Below are positions 41,056-49,219 of a DNA stretch of 64,000 nt, in pieces. Numbering within the stretch: position 1 is the stretch's first letter; the number at the start of each line of letters is the position of its first letter. A model generated the notes under the pieces. The model did no database searches, was not told where the DNA came from, and worked only from the letters and a program-made list of their open reading frames with translations. A program made the position numbers and the translations under genes. This stretch comes from Sphingobacteriaceae bacterium (GTDB lineage Bacteria > Bacteroidota > Bacteroidia > B-17B0 > Aurantibacillaceae): NCBI GenBank assembly GCA_002319075.1, contig NVQB01000001.1, positions 1,054,001 through 1,118,000 of the forward strand, written 5' to 3'.

Positions 41056-43419
41056 CTATTTCTTTTTACGTCGGTTATTTGCCCTGATTAAACTTCTTCG
41101 CGTATCTCTGTCTTTCTTAAACTTCTTGCGGGGATTTTGATTATTAAGATCGTTCATTTTATTCATTGCATGCTCTAATTCTTTAGGCAGCTCTCCCTTA
41201 TAATCGATTCGGTAAGCAGAAAAGCCTGCGTATGGAATTTTATCTTCCATCGGATTTATCTTAATTCGTTTTGCTATATCTTTTTCTTTAAAGTAAGCGA
41301 GAAACGCCGACTCCCGTTCTTTAAGCAACTCATTAAATTTCGCGTCAACCTCTTTCTGTCCAATCAGGGCGAGGCACTTTGCCTGCACTGTAAATAGCAT
41401 GGGATCTTTGGTTTTATGCTTTAAATATGCTACAAAAAGAGAATCTTTAATCGACATCTTTTCTATCTCTTCGTTCTCGTCTTCACTTAACTGATTTGCT
41501 TTGCGGTTATATTTATGAAGGTAATACCGTTTTTTCGCTTCAAATAAGAGAATATATTCTTTCTCTTTTTCTGCATAAACCAATTGTTTGATATGCAATA
41601 CTACTTTTGGATCTTCTACTAAAAATTCAGACAGCTCTTCCAAAAAGTTTTCCTGGTCTGGTGATAGGGTATTTTGGCGCATTTCCCAACGCAATACACG
41701 TGACTTCTCAATTTCTTTTTCTACGCTCCGCACCTTAGTGATGTAGGCTGCGCTTACTGGTTTTACGAAGATGTTTGTTGCCACATCCAGTATCACGTCT
41801 TTAAATTTAAATTTCGGATCTTTCAAATTGCCTTTTATCGGCACTTCATAGTCAATGACATTTCCCCGTTCTCTAACGAAATACGTAATAAGGTGCATAG
41901 GCAACCATTTGTTATCTTCTCCGCGAATACGCCTATAAATTCTTGGATCAATAATGGTGAGTCGGTTTTGGGCGTTAATAATGCCATTACGTACACGCCA
42001 ATCACCTTTTAATTCAAGAGTTCCCCTATCTAAAGGAAAAGAGGTATAACGAATAAGATAAGGATTAAAAAGTGTAATGGGGATCTGCTTAAAATCGTAG
42101 TGAACATCAAAATCAGAACTATCTTTAGGATTAATGCTAATCTTCACTGAGGCCTCTCCATAAGGTTTAATTCCGGTTCTTAAAGAAAATTCAACGGGCT
42201 TATTATCACGTTTAATAGAGTCAGCTAAAATATAAACAGGGTTGGCGCTCACTGAAAATTTTTCGCCCAGAGTAAAATCGTTGTATTTAAAATCGCCCTG
42301 ATAAATAGCAAGTCTATTGATTTTATAATCACTCTTTAAAAAGTTTTTGGACAGTTGTTCAATGTATTTTCCGATTTCTACGATGATATTAAACTCTGAA
42401 TGTTCAACTGCCTTATTACCTCCTTTACCAAACATCATTTCAATGTTGTTCAGGTAATCATACAATTCAAATTTTGCGTAAGGTTTAATGAGGGAAAGTG
42501 AATCGAAAAGATATTTTTTTGCCGAGGGATTTAACTGCTCGATCTGAATGGTAAATTTTTCGAATGCCACATAATCTTCTTCTCTCGACTTGCCAACATG
42601 TAAATCGTTTACAGCGAACAGGCCGCTGGTATTTATCTCATTTACTTTCTTAAAATTACCGGAGGCTTTAAAATCTGCATCTACATTTGCTCTGAATTTA
42701 CCATAATTGGAAAGGTCTTTAAGGTATTGTTCAATAATTCCTATGTCATATTTATTTACTTTAGCTGCAATCGAATAATCTGCATTCTCTTTATTCACTA
42801 CCAAATCGCCTTTCATATCTCCTTTATCATTGCCTGAGAAAAAATCGAATTTAACACTCATGGAATCGCTATCGTCGATGAGGCCAGGACTTCTGGCATT
42901 GAATTTTTTTATGGAATAATTTACCGGAATACTTTTTTCGAGGTATATAAACGTAGCGTTAACAATCTGCATATCCGGAAGATTAACGATCAGAGGCTTT
43001 TTTTTCTTTTTTGTTTTAGGATGTTTAGGCTTATAAAATTGGATAATGTCGTCAAAATTTAGAATCTTCTTATTTTGAATGACATGCGCTTTAGGATCTG
43101 TTAAGGTAAGATCACTTATTTCAAGTTCATGAAACAGTAATTTAATTAAAGAGAAATTTCCGCTTAAACTTTCGGCGCCTATAAAAACGCTATCGCTATT
43201 CGCTTCAAAAATTTTGAGTCCTCCAAACCGCACGTAACCGGTAAATGGATTCACATAGGCAGTCTCCACGGTAATTTCTCTGCCCATGATAAGACTAACA
43301 TCGTACTTTTGAACGAAGTATTTTGCTATTGGTGAAAGACAAGCGATAACGATCAATACAAAGACCACAATCGAACCTAAAGCTATTAAACTTCTTTTTT
43401 TTAATTTTGAAATTGCCAT
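41056..43419 (-). CDS. DUF748 (AsmA-like) membrane protein
   Basis: The protein has 787 residues. One N-terminal transmembrane segment (LIALGSIVVFVLIVIACLSPIA) precedes a large periplasmic region. The DUF748 pattern is visible: VNPFTGYVRFGGLKI, LEISDLTLTDPKAHV, LNFDDIIQFY, FTSFPLDRGTLELKGDW-like and INAQNRLTIIDPRI, then a basic C-terminal tail with KKFKKDRDTRRS. DUF748 proteins resemble AsmA/TamB and lie between the inner and outer membranes, perhaps moving lipids or assisting outer-membrane assembly. Its stop and that of the desaturase lie three bases apart and converge. Confidence 0.8.
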   Translation of the reverse strand: MAISKLKKRSLIALGSIVVFVLIVIACLSPIAKYFVQKYDVSLIMGREITVETAYVNPFTGYVRFGGLKIFEANSDSVFIGAESLSGNFSLIKLLFHELEISDLTLTDPKAHVIQNKKILNFDDIIQFYKPKHPKTKKKKKPLIVNLPDMQIVNATFIYLEKSIPVNYSIKKFNARSPGLIDDSDSMSVKFDFFSGNDKGDMKGDLVVNKENADYSIAAKVNKYDIGIIEQYLKDLSNYGKFRANVDADFKASGNFKKVNEINTSGLFAVNDLHVGKSREEDYVAFEKFTIQIEQLNPSAKKYLFDSLSLIKPYAKFELYDYLNNIEMMFGKGGNKAVEHSEFNIIVEIGKYIEQLSKNFLKSDYKINRLAIYQGDFKYNDFTLGEKFSVSANPVYILADSIKRDNKPVEFSLRTGIKPYGEASVKISINPKDSSDFDVHYDFKQIPITLFNPYLIRYTSFPLDRGTLELKGDWRVRNGIINAQNRLTIIDPRIYRRIRGEDNKWLPMHLITYFVRERGNVIDYEVPIKGNLKDPKFKFKDVILDVATNIFVKPVSAAYITKVRSVEKEIEKSRVLRWEMRQNTLSPDQENFLEELSEFLVEDPKVVLHIKQLVYAEKEKEYILLFEAKKRYYLHKYNRKANQLSEDENEEIEKMSIKDSLFVAYLKHKTKDPMLFTVQAKCLALIGQKEVDAKFNELLKERESAFLAYFKEKDIAKRIKINPMEDKIPYAGFSAYRIDYKGELPKELEHAMNKMNDLNNQNPRKKFKKDRDTRRSLIRANNRRKKK

Positions 43420-43713
43420 ATTTACCTACACGCCTCTCCCGTTTTTCGCGGAATAATTAAAGAAGTTCTAAGGACTTAGTCGAATAACTACAAATACTAT
43501 ACCCAGACAAGACGGAATTTGATCCCTAGAAGCAGCCTCCTCACTGTGATGGCTATTTGGACAGAAGACTTCATCAGACTTAACATTCTTTGGCACTATT
43601 GTTGTGAAGTTAAGATAGCACACGAAGAAAACGAAACTACTCAAAAACCCAAAACGAGAAATATTTTACCCAAATACCGCTCCCCAGGATACTCTGACCT
43701 GCATCGGGGACAG
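43420..43713. other. Intergenic gap upstream of the DUF748 gene, no gene seen
   Basis: The gap holds no convincing frame. A plus-strand frame from 43519 into the TPR gene has no domain content and overlaps its 3' end by about 160 nt, so it is treated as chance. It should contain the DUF748 promoter, though no clear TAnnTTTG is seen. Confidence 0.4.
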
Positions 43714-43741
43714 AAAAGCAGTTCGCCCAAGGACTGCTTTT
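43714..43741. terminator. Terminator between the TPR membrane gene and the gap
   Basis: AAAAGCAGT with ACTGCTTTT closes a 10-nt loop, with A and T tracts on either side. It lies just downstream of the minus-strand gene ending at 43751. Confidence 0.75.
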
Positions 43742-43750
43742 TATTTTTCC

Positions 43751-44743
43751 TTAAAGACCACTCAAAGCGGCTTTTGCTTTTATGGCGTAAAACTCCCCTT
43801 CGTCCACTATTTTCTCAAATAATTTTTTCGCCTCTTCTTTATTACCGTTTTCGGAAAGAGATAAAGCTTTATAGTACATGGCTTCCTGGAGAAAGGTATT
43901 ATTCGCATTAAAAATGCATTCATCGAATAGTGGAATTGCTTTAGTAAAATTCTTTTTATGATAATAACACATGGCTGTATAGAAATCACAATTTAGATCT
44001 TTCGCATTATAGGAAGCCACGTTTTTTAAAGTGTAAATTGCCTCATCATACTTACCTTTTTTAAACTTAAGCATCGCACTTGCAATTTCTTCATGCAAAT
44101 AATAATCAGCACTTTCTTTTAAATTCGACTCTTTTGCATTGTCTTCATCAGATGCATAATACGCGGCAGACAAGCCTGAAAATCTGACAAACCGATTCTT
44201 TTCAAAATAAAGCGTGGTATAACTTGTGATTTTCATATCATGCAAATAAAAGACAGGAGCGTTAATGATGTATTTTAATTTCCCTTCTTTTAAGTGTCCT
44301 TTAGCAAGCTCAGAAAGATCAACTGGCTTCGAAATAATTTTATCAGCCGATTCGCTTTGCTCAGTACTTTCTTTTTCAGCATTCTCCAAACGTTTGTGAG
44401 CAGTGGGTTTTATAAAGTTTTCCTTAACGATGTTGATTGTATCTAAAGTAATCGTTTTTACAGGTTCTCCTTCATCAGGAGTTTGGGGGTTTTCCAGTGA
44501 AGAGGTATTAATTTTTTCTGACACATTTTTTTTATCTCCTGAGAACCCAAAAAACAAAGCAAAACCAATCACTACTCCAACTATTAAACTTCCCGACATC
44601 AAATAAAGATTACTGAAAGAAAAAGTTCTTCTATGAATTCTTTTTTTGAGATCATTTAAATCTGAAGCATCTGTAGCCACCTGCTCGAAACCAAGTTCTG
44701 CCAGGTAATCCAGATCATCTTTATAAACAGGTTCTCTTTTCAT
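43751..44743 (-). CDS. TPR membrane protein co-transcribed with ECF sigma factor
   Basis: The protein has 330 residues. A cytosolic N-terminus (~1-40) precedes one transmembrane helix (YLMSGSLIVGVVIGFALFFG, ~47-67), a Ser/Glu-rich linker and a periplasmic part with TPR-like repeats (EIASAMLKFKKGKYDEAIYTL; DFYTAMCYYHKKNFTKAIPLF; EAMYYKALSLSENGNKEEAKKLF). The topology is that of an anti-sigma factor, but I see no zinc-binding or FecR motif, so this is inferred from position. Its ATG overlaps the sigma-factor stop (ATGA), meaning coupled translation. Confidence 0.7.
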   Translation of the reverse strand: MKREPVYKDDLDYLAELGFEQVATDASDLNDLKKRIHRRTFSFSNLYLMSGSLIVGVVIGFALFFGFSGDKKNVSEKINTSSLENPQTPDEGEPVKTITLDTINIVKENFIKPTAHKRLENAEKESTEQSESADKIISKPVDLSELAKGHLKEGKLKYIINAPVFYLHDMKITSYTTLYFEKNRFVRFSGLSAAYYASDEDNAKESNLKESADYYLHEEIASAMLKFKKGKYDEAIYTLKNVASYNAKDLNCDFYTAMCYYHKKNFTKAIPLFDECIFNANNTFLQEAMYYKALSLSENGNKEEAKKLFEKIVDEGEFYAIKAKAALSGL

Positions 44744-45330
44744 TTCCGTTTTACTTTAATTTTTTCTTCTATTAATAATTTTAAGTTGCGTTTACCATTC
44801 TGTATAAAACTTTTCACTTCATTTACAGTAAATGGAGTGCTATCAGAAATTTCCTGGTAAGACAATCCTTTTAAATAAAAAGCTTCCACGCATACTCTCT
44901 GATTTTCTTTCAATTCCGGCAGAGCATTATTCATGTGTTCAAGCAGGAGTTCTTCGTTCACCCGCTTTAACTTTTCTTCTTCATCGAAGCTGGGCTCACG
45001 CACCTCAAAATCGAGATACGTTTCAGGCACAAAATGTTTGCCCTGATTTTTACGAAGTTCACTTATACAAAAATTGCGTACAACAAAACTCAACCAACCT
45101 TTAAAATTCTTTACTTCTGTTTTGCGCAGATCGGTTATTAGCTTTTCAAAAATCTGCATCACTGCATCCTTAGCCTGATCTTTATCTCTGAAATAAAACA
45201 AACAAACACCAAAAACGGTTTTCACATGTCGTTCAAAAAGATCGCCCACTACTTTTTTATTTCCGGAATGAAAATAATCCAGAACTAATTCTTCATCACT
45301 TGCGCTATTTTTTCTTGTAAATAACCACAT
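44740..45330 (-). CDS. ECF-type RNA polymerase sigma factor
   Basis: The protein has 196 residues. Region 2 spans ~25-95 (VKTVFGVCLFYFRDKDQAKDAVMQIFEKL, FKGWLSFVVRNFCISELRKN) and region 4 ~130-185 (LPELKENQRVCVEAFYLKGLSYQEISDST, NEVKSFIQNGKRNLK). There is no region 1.1 or 3, as in the ECF class. It is the first gene of the two-gene unit; the TPR membrane partner follows. The target regulon is unknown, but the divergent TonB-plug gene 127 nt away is a candidate. A long inverted repeat lies between them. Confidence 0.9.
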   Translation of the reverse strand: MWLFTRKNSASDEELVLDYFHSGNKKVVGDLFERHVKTVFGVCLFYFRDKDQAKDAVMQIFEKLITDLRKTEVKNFKGWLSFVVRNFCISELRKNQGKHFVPETYLDFEVREPSFDEEEKLKRVNEELLLEHMNNALPELKENQRVCVEAFYLKGLSYQEISDSTPFTVNEVKSFIQNGKRNLKLLIEEKIKVKRK

Positions 45331-45354
45331 ATATCTGTCTCTCTAAGATAAGAC

Positions 45355-45402
45355 GTTTCTTTTTCAGATTTCCATAAAATTAATTTTTATGGAAAAAGAA
45401 AC
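45355..45402. promoter_or_regulatory. Long inverted repeat between the ECF operon and the TonB-plug gene
   Basis: GTTTCTTTTT plus CCATAAAA (left arm 45355-45379, with a 7-nt CAGATTT bulge) pairs with TTTTATGGAAAAAGAAAC (45385-45402) over 18 bp. It could be an operator or an RNA hairpin at the 5' end of either transcript. Confidence 0.45.
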
Positions 45403-45422
45403 TGGCTACGCCTTTAAAGCAA

Positions 45423-45432
45423 GAACCGGTTC
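45423..45432. promoter_or_regulatory. 10-bp palindrome GAACCGGTTC before the TonB-plug gene
   Basis: A perfect palindrome 25 nt upstream of the ATG at 45458, within the same divergent gap. It is a possible dimeric-regulator site; no family match is known to me. Confidence 0.3.
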
Positions 45433-45457
45433 ATTATAAATTTTAAACCAATATACT

Positions 45458-46318
45458 ATGAAAACTAAAAATTATAAATCAGTGCTATGTGCACTTTTCG
45501 CAGGCATCTCGCTTGCAGCAAACTGCCAGTCTATAGGAGAAATACGCGGGGTTATTAAAGATAAGGACGATCTTCAACCTATCCCTTATGCCAACATAAA
45601 AATATTGCAGGATGGGCAGCTTATCGGTGGCGCACAGACGGATATAGACGGACGTTATAACTACAAACCCCTGGTTCCCGGAACCTACGAATTGATGGTA
45701 ACTGAACCAGGTCATAAAACACAGCCCGTAAATAAAGTAAAAATAATTCCCAACGAAGCCACCTATGTAGATATAAAAATGTCGGCTAACGCTTTTGGGA
45801 CTGTTATAGTAACTGCCGATCCTATAGACTATACTAAAACGGGAGTGGATAAAGTTATATTTAATGTTGTGAGCCTTGACGCGGAAGAATTAAACCGTAA
45901 TGCAAGTTATACACGCGGAGACATAAAAGGTGCGCTTGAAGCTATGACCAGCGATGTAGTTTCTACCGGCGATGGAGAGGTGCATTTCAGAGGCTCCAGA
46001 GGTGATGCAAGCGGCTATTTCGTAGATGGTGTAAGAACTTTGAGAGCAGCTTCAGTACCCGGATTATCCATAGAGAATTTAAGTGTCTTTCCTGGCGGTG
46101 TTCCGGCGATGTATGGAGATCTGCAAAGCGGCGTTGTGATCATTACTACCATGGGCTACTTTAGCGGTATTCGCGAAAAAAATGTACGACTTGCATCCAG
46201 GAGAGAAGCGAAAGAAGAAGAATCTGCCAGCAAAAAAGCGAAGGAAGACGAAGAAAAAAGAGCGAAGGAGATTGAAGAGGAAAAGGCTAAGGAGAAGAAA
46301 TCAAAAAGTAAGGGTTAA
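45458..46318 (+). CDS. Carboxypeptidase-regulatory plus TonB-plug protein without a barrel
   Basis: The protein has 286 residues. After a signal peptide (MKTKNYKSVLCALFAGISLAANCQ) comes a CarboxypepD_reg-like domain (IRGVIKDKDDLQPIPYANIK ... DGRYNYKPLVPGTYEL) and then a TonB-dependent receptor plug (AMTSDVVSTGDGEVHFRGSRG, YFVDGVRTLRAASVPGLSIENLSVFPGGVPAMYGDLQSGVVIITT). The barrel that normally follows is absent. Instead there is an ~50-residue Lys/Glu-rich tail (EESASKKAKEDEEKRAKEIE). The frame is intact and is followed by a terminator, so this is not simply a broken receptor. Role unknown. Confidence 0.8.
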   Translation: MKTKNYKSVLCALFAGISLAANCQSIGEIRGVIKDKDDLQPIPYANIKILQDGQLIGGAQTDIDGRYNYKPLVPGTYELMVTEPGHKTQPVNKVKIIPNEATYVDIKMSANAFGTVIVTADPIDYTKTGVDKVIFNVVSLDAEELNRNASYTRGDIKGALEAMTSDVVSTGDGEVHFRGSRGDASGYFVDGVRTLRAASVPGLSIENLSVFPGGVPAMYGDLQSGVVIITTMGYFSGIREKNVRLASRREAKEEESASKKAKEDEEKRAKEIEEEKAKEKKSKSKG

Positions 46319-46336
46319 TAGCAGACCAGGGGGAAA

Positions 46337-46369
46337 AAAAGGAGGACAACACCAGGTTGCCCTCCTTTT
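46337..46369. terminator. Bidirectional terminator between the plug gene and maf
   Basis: AAAAGGAGG and CCTCCTTTT pair; an A-C mismatch and a CAAC/GTTG pair continue the stem inward to an ACCAG loop. It serves two convergent genes. Confidence 0.85.
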
Positions 46370-46390
46370 ACATTTAGAACAGAGTTGGAA

Positions 46391-46987
46391 CTAGAACTTA
46401 ACCAACTCCTCATACAAATCCTTCACCGGCAAACCCATCACATTGTAAAAACTACCGTCGATGCGATCAATACCGATATAGCCTATCCAATCCTGAACGC
46501 CGTAACCGCCCGCTTTGTCATACGGACTGAAATTCGTCAAATAGTATTCTATCTCTGTGGCTTTTAATTTTTTGAAATACACTTTACTTACGTCAAAAAA
46601 AGTGGTTTGTTTATTTGCGCTTTTTAAGCAGACTGCCGTAAAAACTTCATGCATCTTTCCACTTAAAGTTTCCAGCATTTTTTTTCCTTCAGCAAAATTT
46701 GCGGGTTTATTAAATACTTTTCCTTCGCACCAAACAATGGTATCGGCTGTTATGAGAAGCTCATCGTCTTTCAAATCTTCTTCGTAAGCGTCTGCTTTTA
46801 ATTCTGCGAGAAATAAAGGAATTTCCTGAGCTTCCAGATCTTTTGGCCAAATGGTTTCGTCAACCTTTACAGGGTTATTACGAAATTCAAACCCCAAACT
46901 CTTCAATAATTCCTGTCTGCGTGGGGATGCAGAACCAAGAATTAATTTATAAGGAAATTCATTTAAAATCGTTTCTACTTTTTCCAT
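46391..46987 (-). CDS. maf: Maf family nucleotide pyrophosphatase
   Basis: The protein has 198 residues, normal for Maf. The motifs are LGSASPRRQELLKSLG, LLITADTIVWCEG with the catalytic aspartate, KMLETLSGKMHEVFTAV, and DKAGGYGVQDWIGYIGIDRIDGSFYNVMGLP. Maf proteins are (d)NTP pyrophosphatases acting on modified or canonical nucleotides, and are linked to septum regulation. It is the last gene of the ccm-to-maf run, 7 nt after the UbiA gene. Confidence 0.92.
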   Translation of the reverse strand: MEKVETILNEFPYKLILGSASPRRQELLKSLGFEFRNNPVKVDETIWPKDLEAQEIPLFLAELKADAYEEDLKDDELLITADTIVWCEGKVFNKPANFAEGKKMLETLSGKMHEVFTAVCLKSANKQTTFFDVSKVYFKKLKATEIEYYLTNFSPYDKAGGYGVQDWIGYIGIDRIDGSFYNVMGLPVKDLYEELVKF

Positions 46988-46994
46988 AGAGTGT

Positions 46995-47972
46995 TTAATT
47001 GTAATAAAAAATAAAGCTGTAGCAAAGTCCCGTTAACATAATAAATTTAAGCAATAAACTGGCTTTTTTAAACTGCTTACTTTCCTGGGCTTTGATCGTA
47101 TAGAGAGCGAGAATAGAAAGAGGGATAACAAGCCCCATAAGAATATAAAAATTATTGAGCGTAAAAAGAACCCGCTCTGATCGGATAGTATTATAAAGTA
47201 CAAATAAAAGCAAGAGGATGGTAATAATTAATAAGAAAAAGGCGTTTAACTTGCTCACCCGCATACCCCAAACAATAGGCATTGTGCGTCCCCCGGTTTC
47301 TTTATCGCCTTTATAATCTTCCATATCTTTAATTATTTCCCGTGCCATGCTTGTTATGAAAGCGAAAAGCGCATAAATAAAAGTAATTTTAAAAATAGAA
47401 AAATTAACGTACTTATAAGTCAATAGAAAAGTAGGATCATGCTTTTGCATTACACCTAATTCGTAAACAAGAGGCATAAATGTAACCGAGGCTGTCAGTA
47501 AAGAAACAACGACGTTTCCAATCAATAAGGTCTTTTTTAAATGTGTGCTATAAAACCACAGTAATATGGCTGCAGCAAAATGAAAAATAGCGAGCCGGAG
47601 ATAGCCAGTTTTTAGTGCTGTATACATGCCAAGGGTGATGCCTACTAAAGTAAAGGTTATATGTAGGATGATAGCCCAACGCCTTTTGATCACACGGTCA
47701 ACTACTACCGTGTCGGGATGATTGATCAAATCTGTTTTCACGTCGAAATAATCATTGATAATATAGCCAGCCGCTGCAATTAAAACGGTGCTAAGCACTA
47801 AGCAATAAAACAAACTATTTTCAAGCTCTGGCTGAATGTTATTGATAAGGAAAATCTTTTGTACAATAAGCGTACGCAAAACAATTTGCGTGAGGGCAAT
47901 CATCACCAGGTTTTCGATGCGCACGAGCTTAAAAAAAGCCAGAAGTTTATTATGTCTGAGGAGATTGTTCAA
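46995..47972 (-). CDS. UbiA family prenyltransferase
   Basis: The protein has 325 residues and about nine transmembrane segments. The two Asp-rich prenyl-diphosphate/Mg2+ motifs are NDYFDVKTDLINHPD (about residues 68-82) and KDMEDYKGDKETGGRT (about 215-230). In Bacteroidota, UbiA homologues in this operon position are annotated as geranylgeranylglycerol-phosphate geranylgeranyltransferase-like; menaquinone or other prenyl acceptors cannot be excluded. The start is TTG, directly after an in-frame TAA upstream; the next ATG would cut the first helix. It lies 31 nt downstream of the REP-associated transposase and 7 nt upstream of maf. Confidence 0.85.
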   Translation of the reverse strand: MNNLLRHNKLLAFFKLVRIENLVMIALTQIVLRTLIVQKIFLINNIQPELENSLFYCLVLSTVLIAAAGYIINDYFDVKTDLINHPDTVVVDRVIKRRWAIILHITFTLVGITLGMYTALKTGYLRLAIFHFAAAILLWFYSTHLKKTLLIGNVVVSLLTASVTFMPLVYELGVMQKHDPTFLLTYKYVNFSIFKITFIYALFAFITSMAREIIKDMEDYKGDKETGGRTMPIVWGMRVSKLNAFFLLIITILLLLFVLYNTIRSERVLFTLNNFYILMGLVIPLSILALYTIKAQESKQFKKASLLLKFIMLTGLCYSFIFYYN

Positions 47973-48003
47973 TTTTTATTATTTACTATCGCTATTTGTA
48001 AAA

Positions 48004-48624
48004 CTAATCTAATTCTATAGTAATCGCATCTTTTGTTACCGACGTTTGATGGACTATTGAGAAATTAGTAGCATCTTCAAACCAACTAATTACTTCCTTT
48101 CTATTTAGGTCATTGTTGCTATCTAACAATATAGACTTGTAAGAGCTGTATTGCCACTCACTTATCCCTTTAGCAAGACCATGATTGACAGGATTTGAAT
48201 GAATGTAAACCGTTACATTTCTTAAGTATTCCATTGAATCAATTTTCTTTCTCTTAAAAGGTCTTGTAAATAATGTGCCCCTTCTCATTTGTTGTTTATT
48301 TATCGCTTGAGAATAACCGTTAAAGAAATTCGAAAACTGTTTACTAATATACAAGTTTACAGTAATTTTAACTTCATCTGTCTCATATACTTTTCTCATA
48401 ACCTTTTTAATCACCTCCTCATTCTTAATGCGAACTAAGAAATGGAAGTGATTTGGTATTAAACAATAACTAAATGTTTCTAGTATTGGTGAAAGATATT
48501 CCCTGTACTTTTTTAAGAAATAAAAGTAATTTTCCGGCGAATAAAACAAAGCTTCTTCTCCAACAGCGCGGTTGTAAATATGATAGTAACAGTCTGGTTC
48601 CAAATGTACTTCGTTCTTTTGCAT
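48004..48624 (-). CDS. REP-associated tyrosine transposase (RAYT, IS200-like)
   Basis: The protein has 206 residues of the Y1 HUH transposase superfamily. HUH is in IPNHFHFLVRI (H59, H61) and the catalytic tyrosine is in VYIHSNPVNHG (Y140). The N-terminal DCYYHIYNRAVG and C-terminal SYKSILL are typical of RAYTs. These proteins cut single-stranded REP hairpins and are usually single-copy domesticated genes rather than insertion sequences. A 63-nt palindrome lies immediately upstream of its start. It sits between UbiA and KdsC, splitting an otherwise tight run. Activity is inferred from family. Confidence 0.88.
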   Translation of the reverse strand: MQKNEVHLEPDCYYHIYNRAVGEEALFYSPENYFYFLKKYREYLSPILETFSYCLIPNHFHFLVRIKNEEVIKKVMRKVYETDEVKITVNLYISKQFSNFFNGYSQAINKQQMRRGTLFTRPFKRKKIDSMEYLRNVTVYIHSNPVNHGLAKGISEWQYSSYKSILLDSNNDLNRKEVISWFEDATNFSIVHQTSVTKDAITIELD

Positions 48625-48642
48625 ATCTACTTTTACCTGTTT

Positions 48643-48705
48643 AGCTTGGTAATTGTCTTTAACCCTGTCAGGGTTTTAAACCCTGACAGGGTTAAAGACC
48701 AAGCT
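48643..48705. repeat. REP-like palindrome next to the RAYT gene
   Basis: The left arm (48643-48676) and right arm (48678-48705) pair over 28 bp around a single central base; the left arm has a 6-nt bulge (AATTGT). The arms contain AACCCTGTCAGGGTTT, a nested hairpin-forming motif. The right arm reaches the stop codon of the KdsC gene. Such hairpins are the substrates of RAYTs. Confidence 0.85.
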
Positions 48706-49218
48706 TTACCACTTAGCAATTTCCCACTTGCCCTGCACACGCATTACCTGTTCGATGATATCGCGCACACAGCCTTCTCCACCATTTTTTGGAGAAATGT
48801 ACTGGCTAACCTGTTTAATCTCAGGCACAGCGTCGTTAGGACAAACCGCTAAGCCTACCCTACTCATTATTTCATGATCAGGAAGATCGTCACCCATAAA
48901 CACAACTTCCTCGTCGGTTAATTTATGAAGAGACAAATACTCCTGGTAACAAGCAAGTTTATCGTGCTGTTTTATAAATACGTCGGTAACTCCATTTCTA
49001 GCCAGTGCATTCTTAATCGCCAGATTATTTCCTCCCGTGATTATAACTACCCTGTAGCCTTTTTTAACAGCAAGATTTAAGGCATAGCCATCTTTGGAAT
49101 TCATATTCCTTACCATCTCTCCACTTTCCATTACCAGCACTTTTCCATCCGTCATCACTCCATCCACATCAAACATGATAGTGGTTATTTTTGTTAAGCG
49201 TTGTTTAAAATTCAGCAT
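48706..49218 (-). CDS. kdsC: KdsC-like HAD phosphatase
   Basis: The protein has 170 residues, the normal size of KdsC (3-deoxy-D-manno-octulosonate-8-phosphate phosphatase). HAD motif I is IMFDVDGVMTDG, motif II the serine/threonine in VVIITGGNN, motif III the lysine near FIKQHDKL, and motif IV FMGDDLPDHEIM; no cap domain is present. KdsC makes KDO for lipopolysaccharide, but C0 HAD enzymes of this type also act on other sugars or N-acylneuraminate-9-phosphate. It lies 1 nt downstream of the DUF2520 gene. Confidence 0.8.
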   Translation of the reverse strand: MLNFKQRLTKITTIMFDVDGVMTDGKVLVMESGEMVRNMNSKDGYALNLAVKKGYRVVIITGGNNLAIKNALARNGVTDVFIKQHDKLACYQEYLSLHKLTDEEVVFMGDDLPDHEIMSRVGLAVCPNDAVPEIKQVSQYISPKNGGEGCVRDIIEQVMRVQGKWEIAKW

Positions 49219-49219
49219 C

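Noticed and set aside
43519-43911. 130-codon plus-strand frame
   Set aside because: It crosses a terminator hairpin and overlaps the 3' end of the TPR membrane gene; no domain content.
45458-46318. TonB-plug gene as a pseudogene
   Set aside because: The frame is intact with a signal peptide, a distinct charged tail and a terminator directly after it, so a simple truncation is less likely than a genuine short protein.
48004-48624. Transposase as a full IS200 element
   Set aside because: No second frame or terminal repeats flank it; the adjacent palindrome and the YIHSNP motif fit a domesticated RAYT better.
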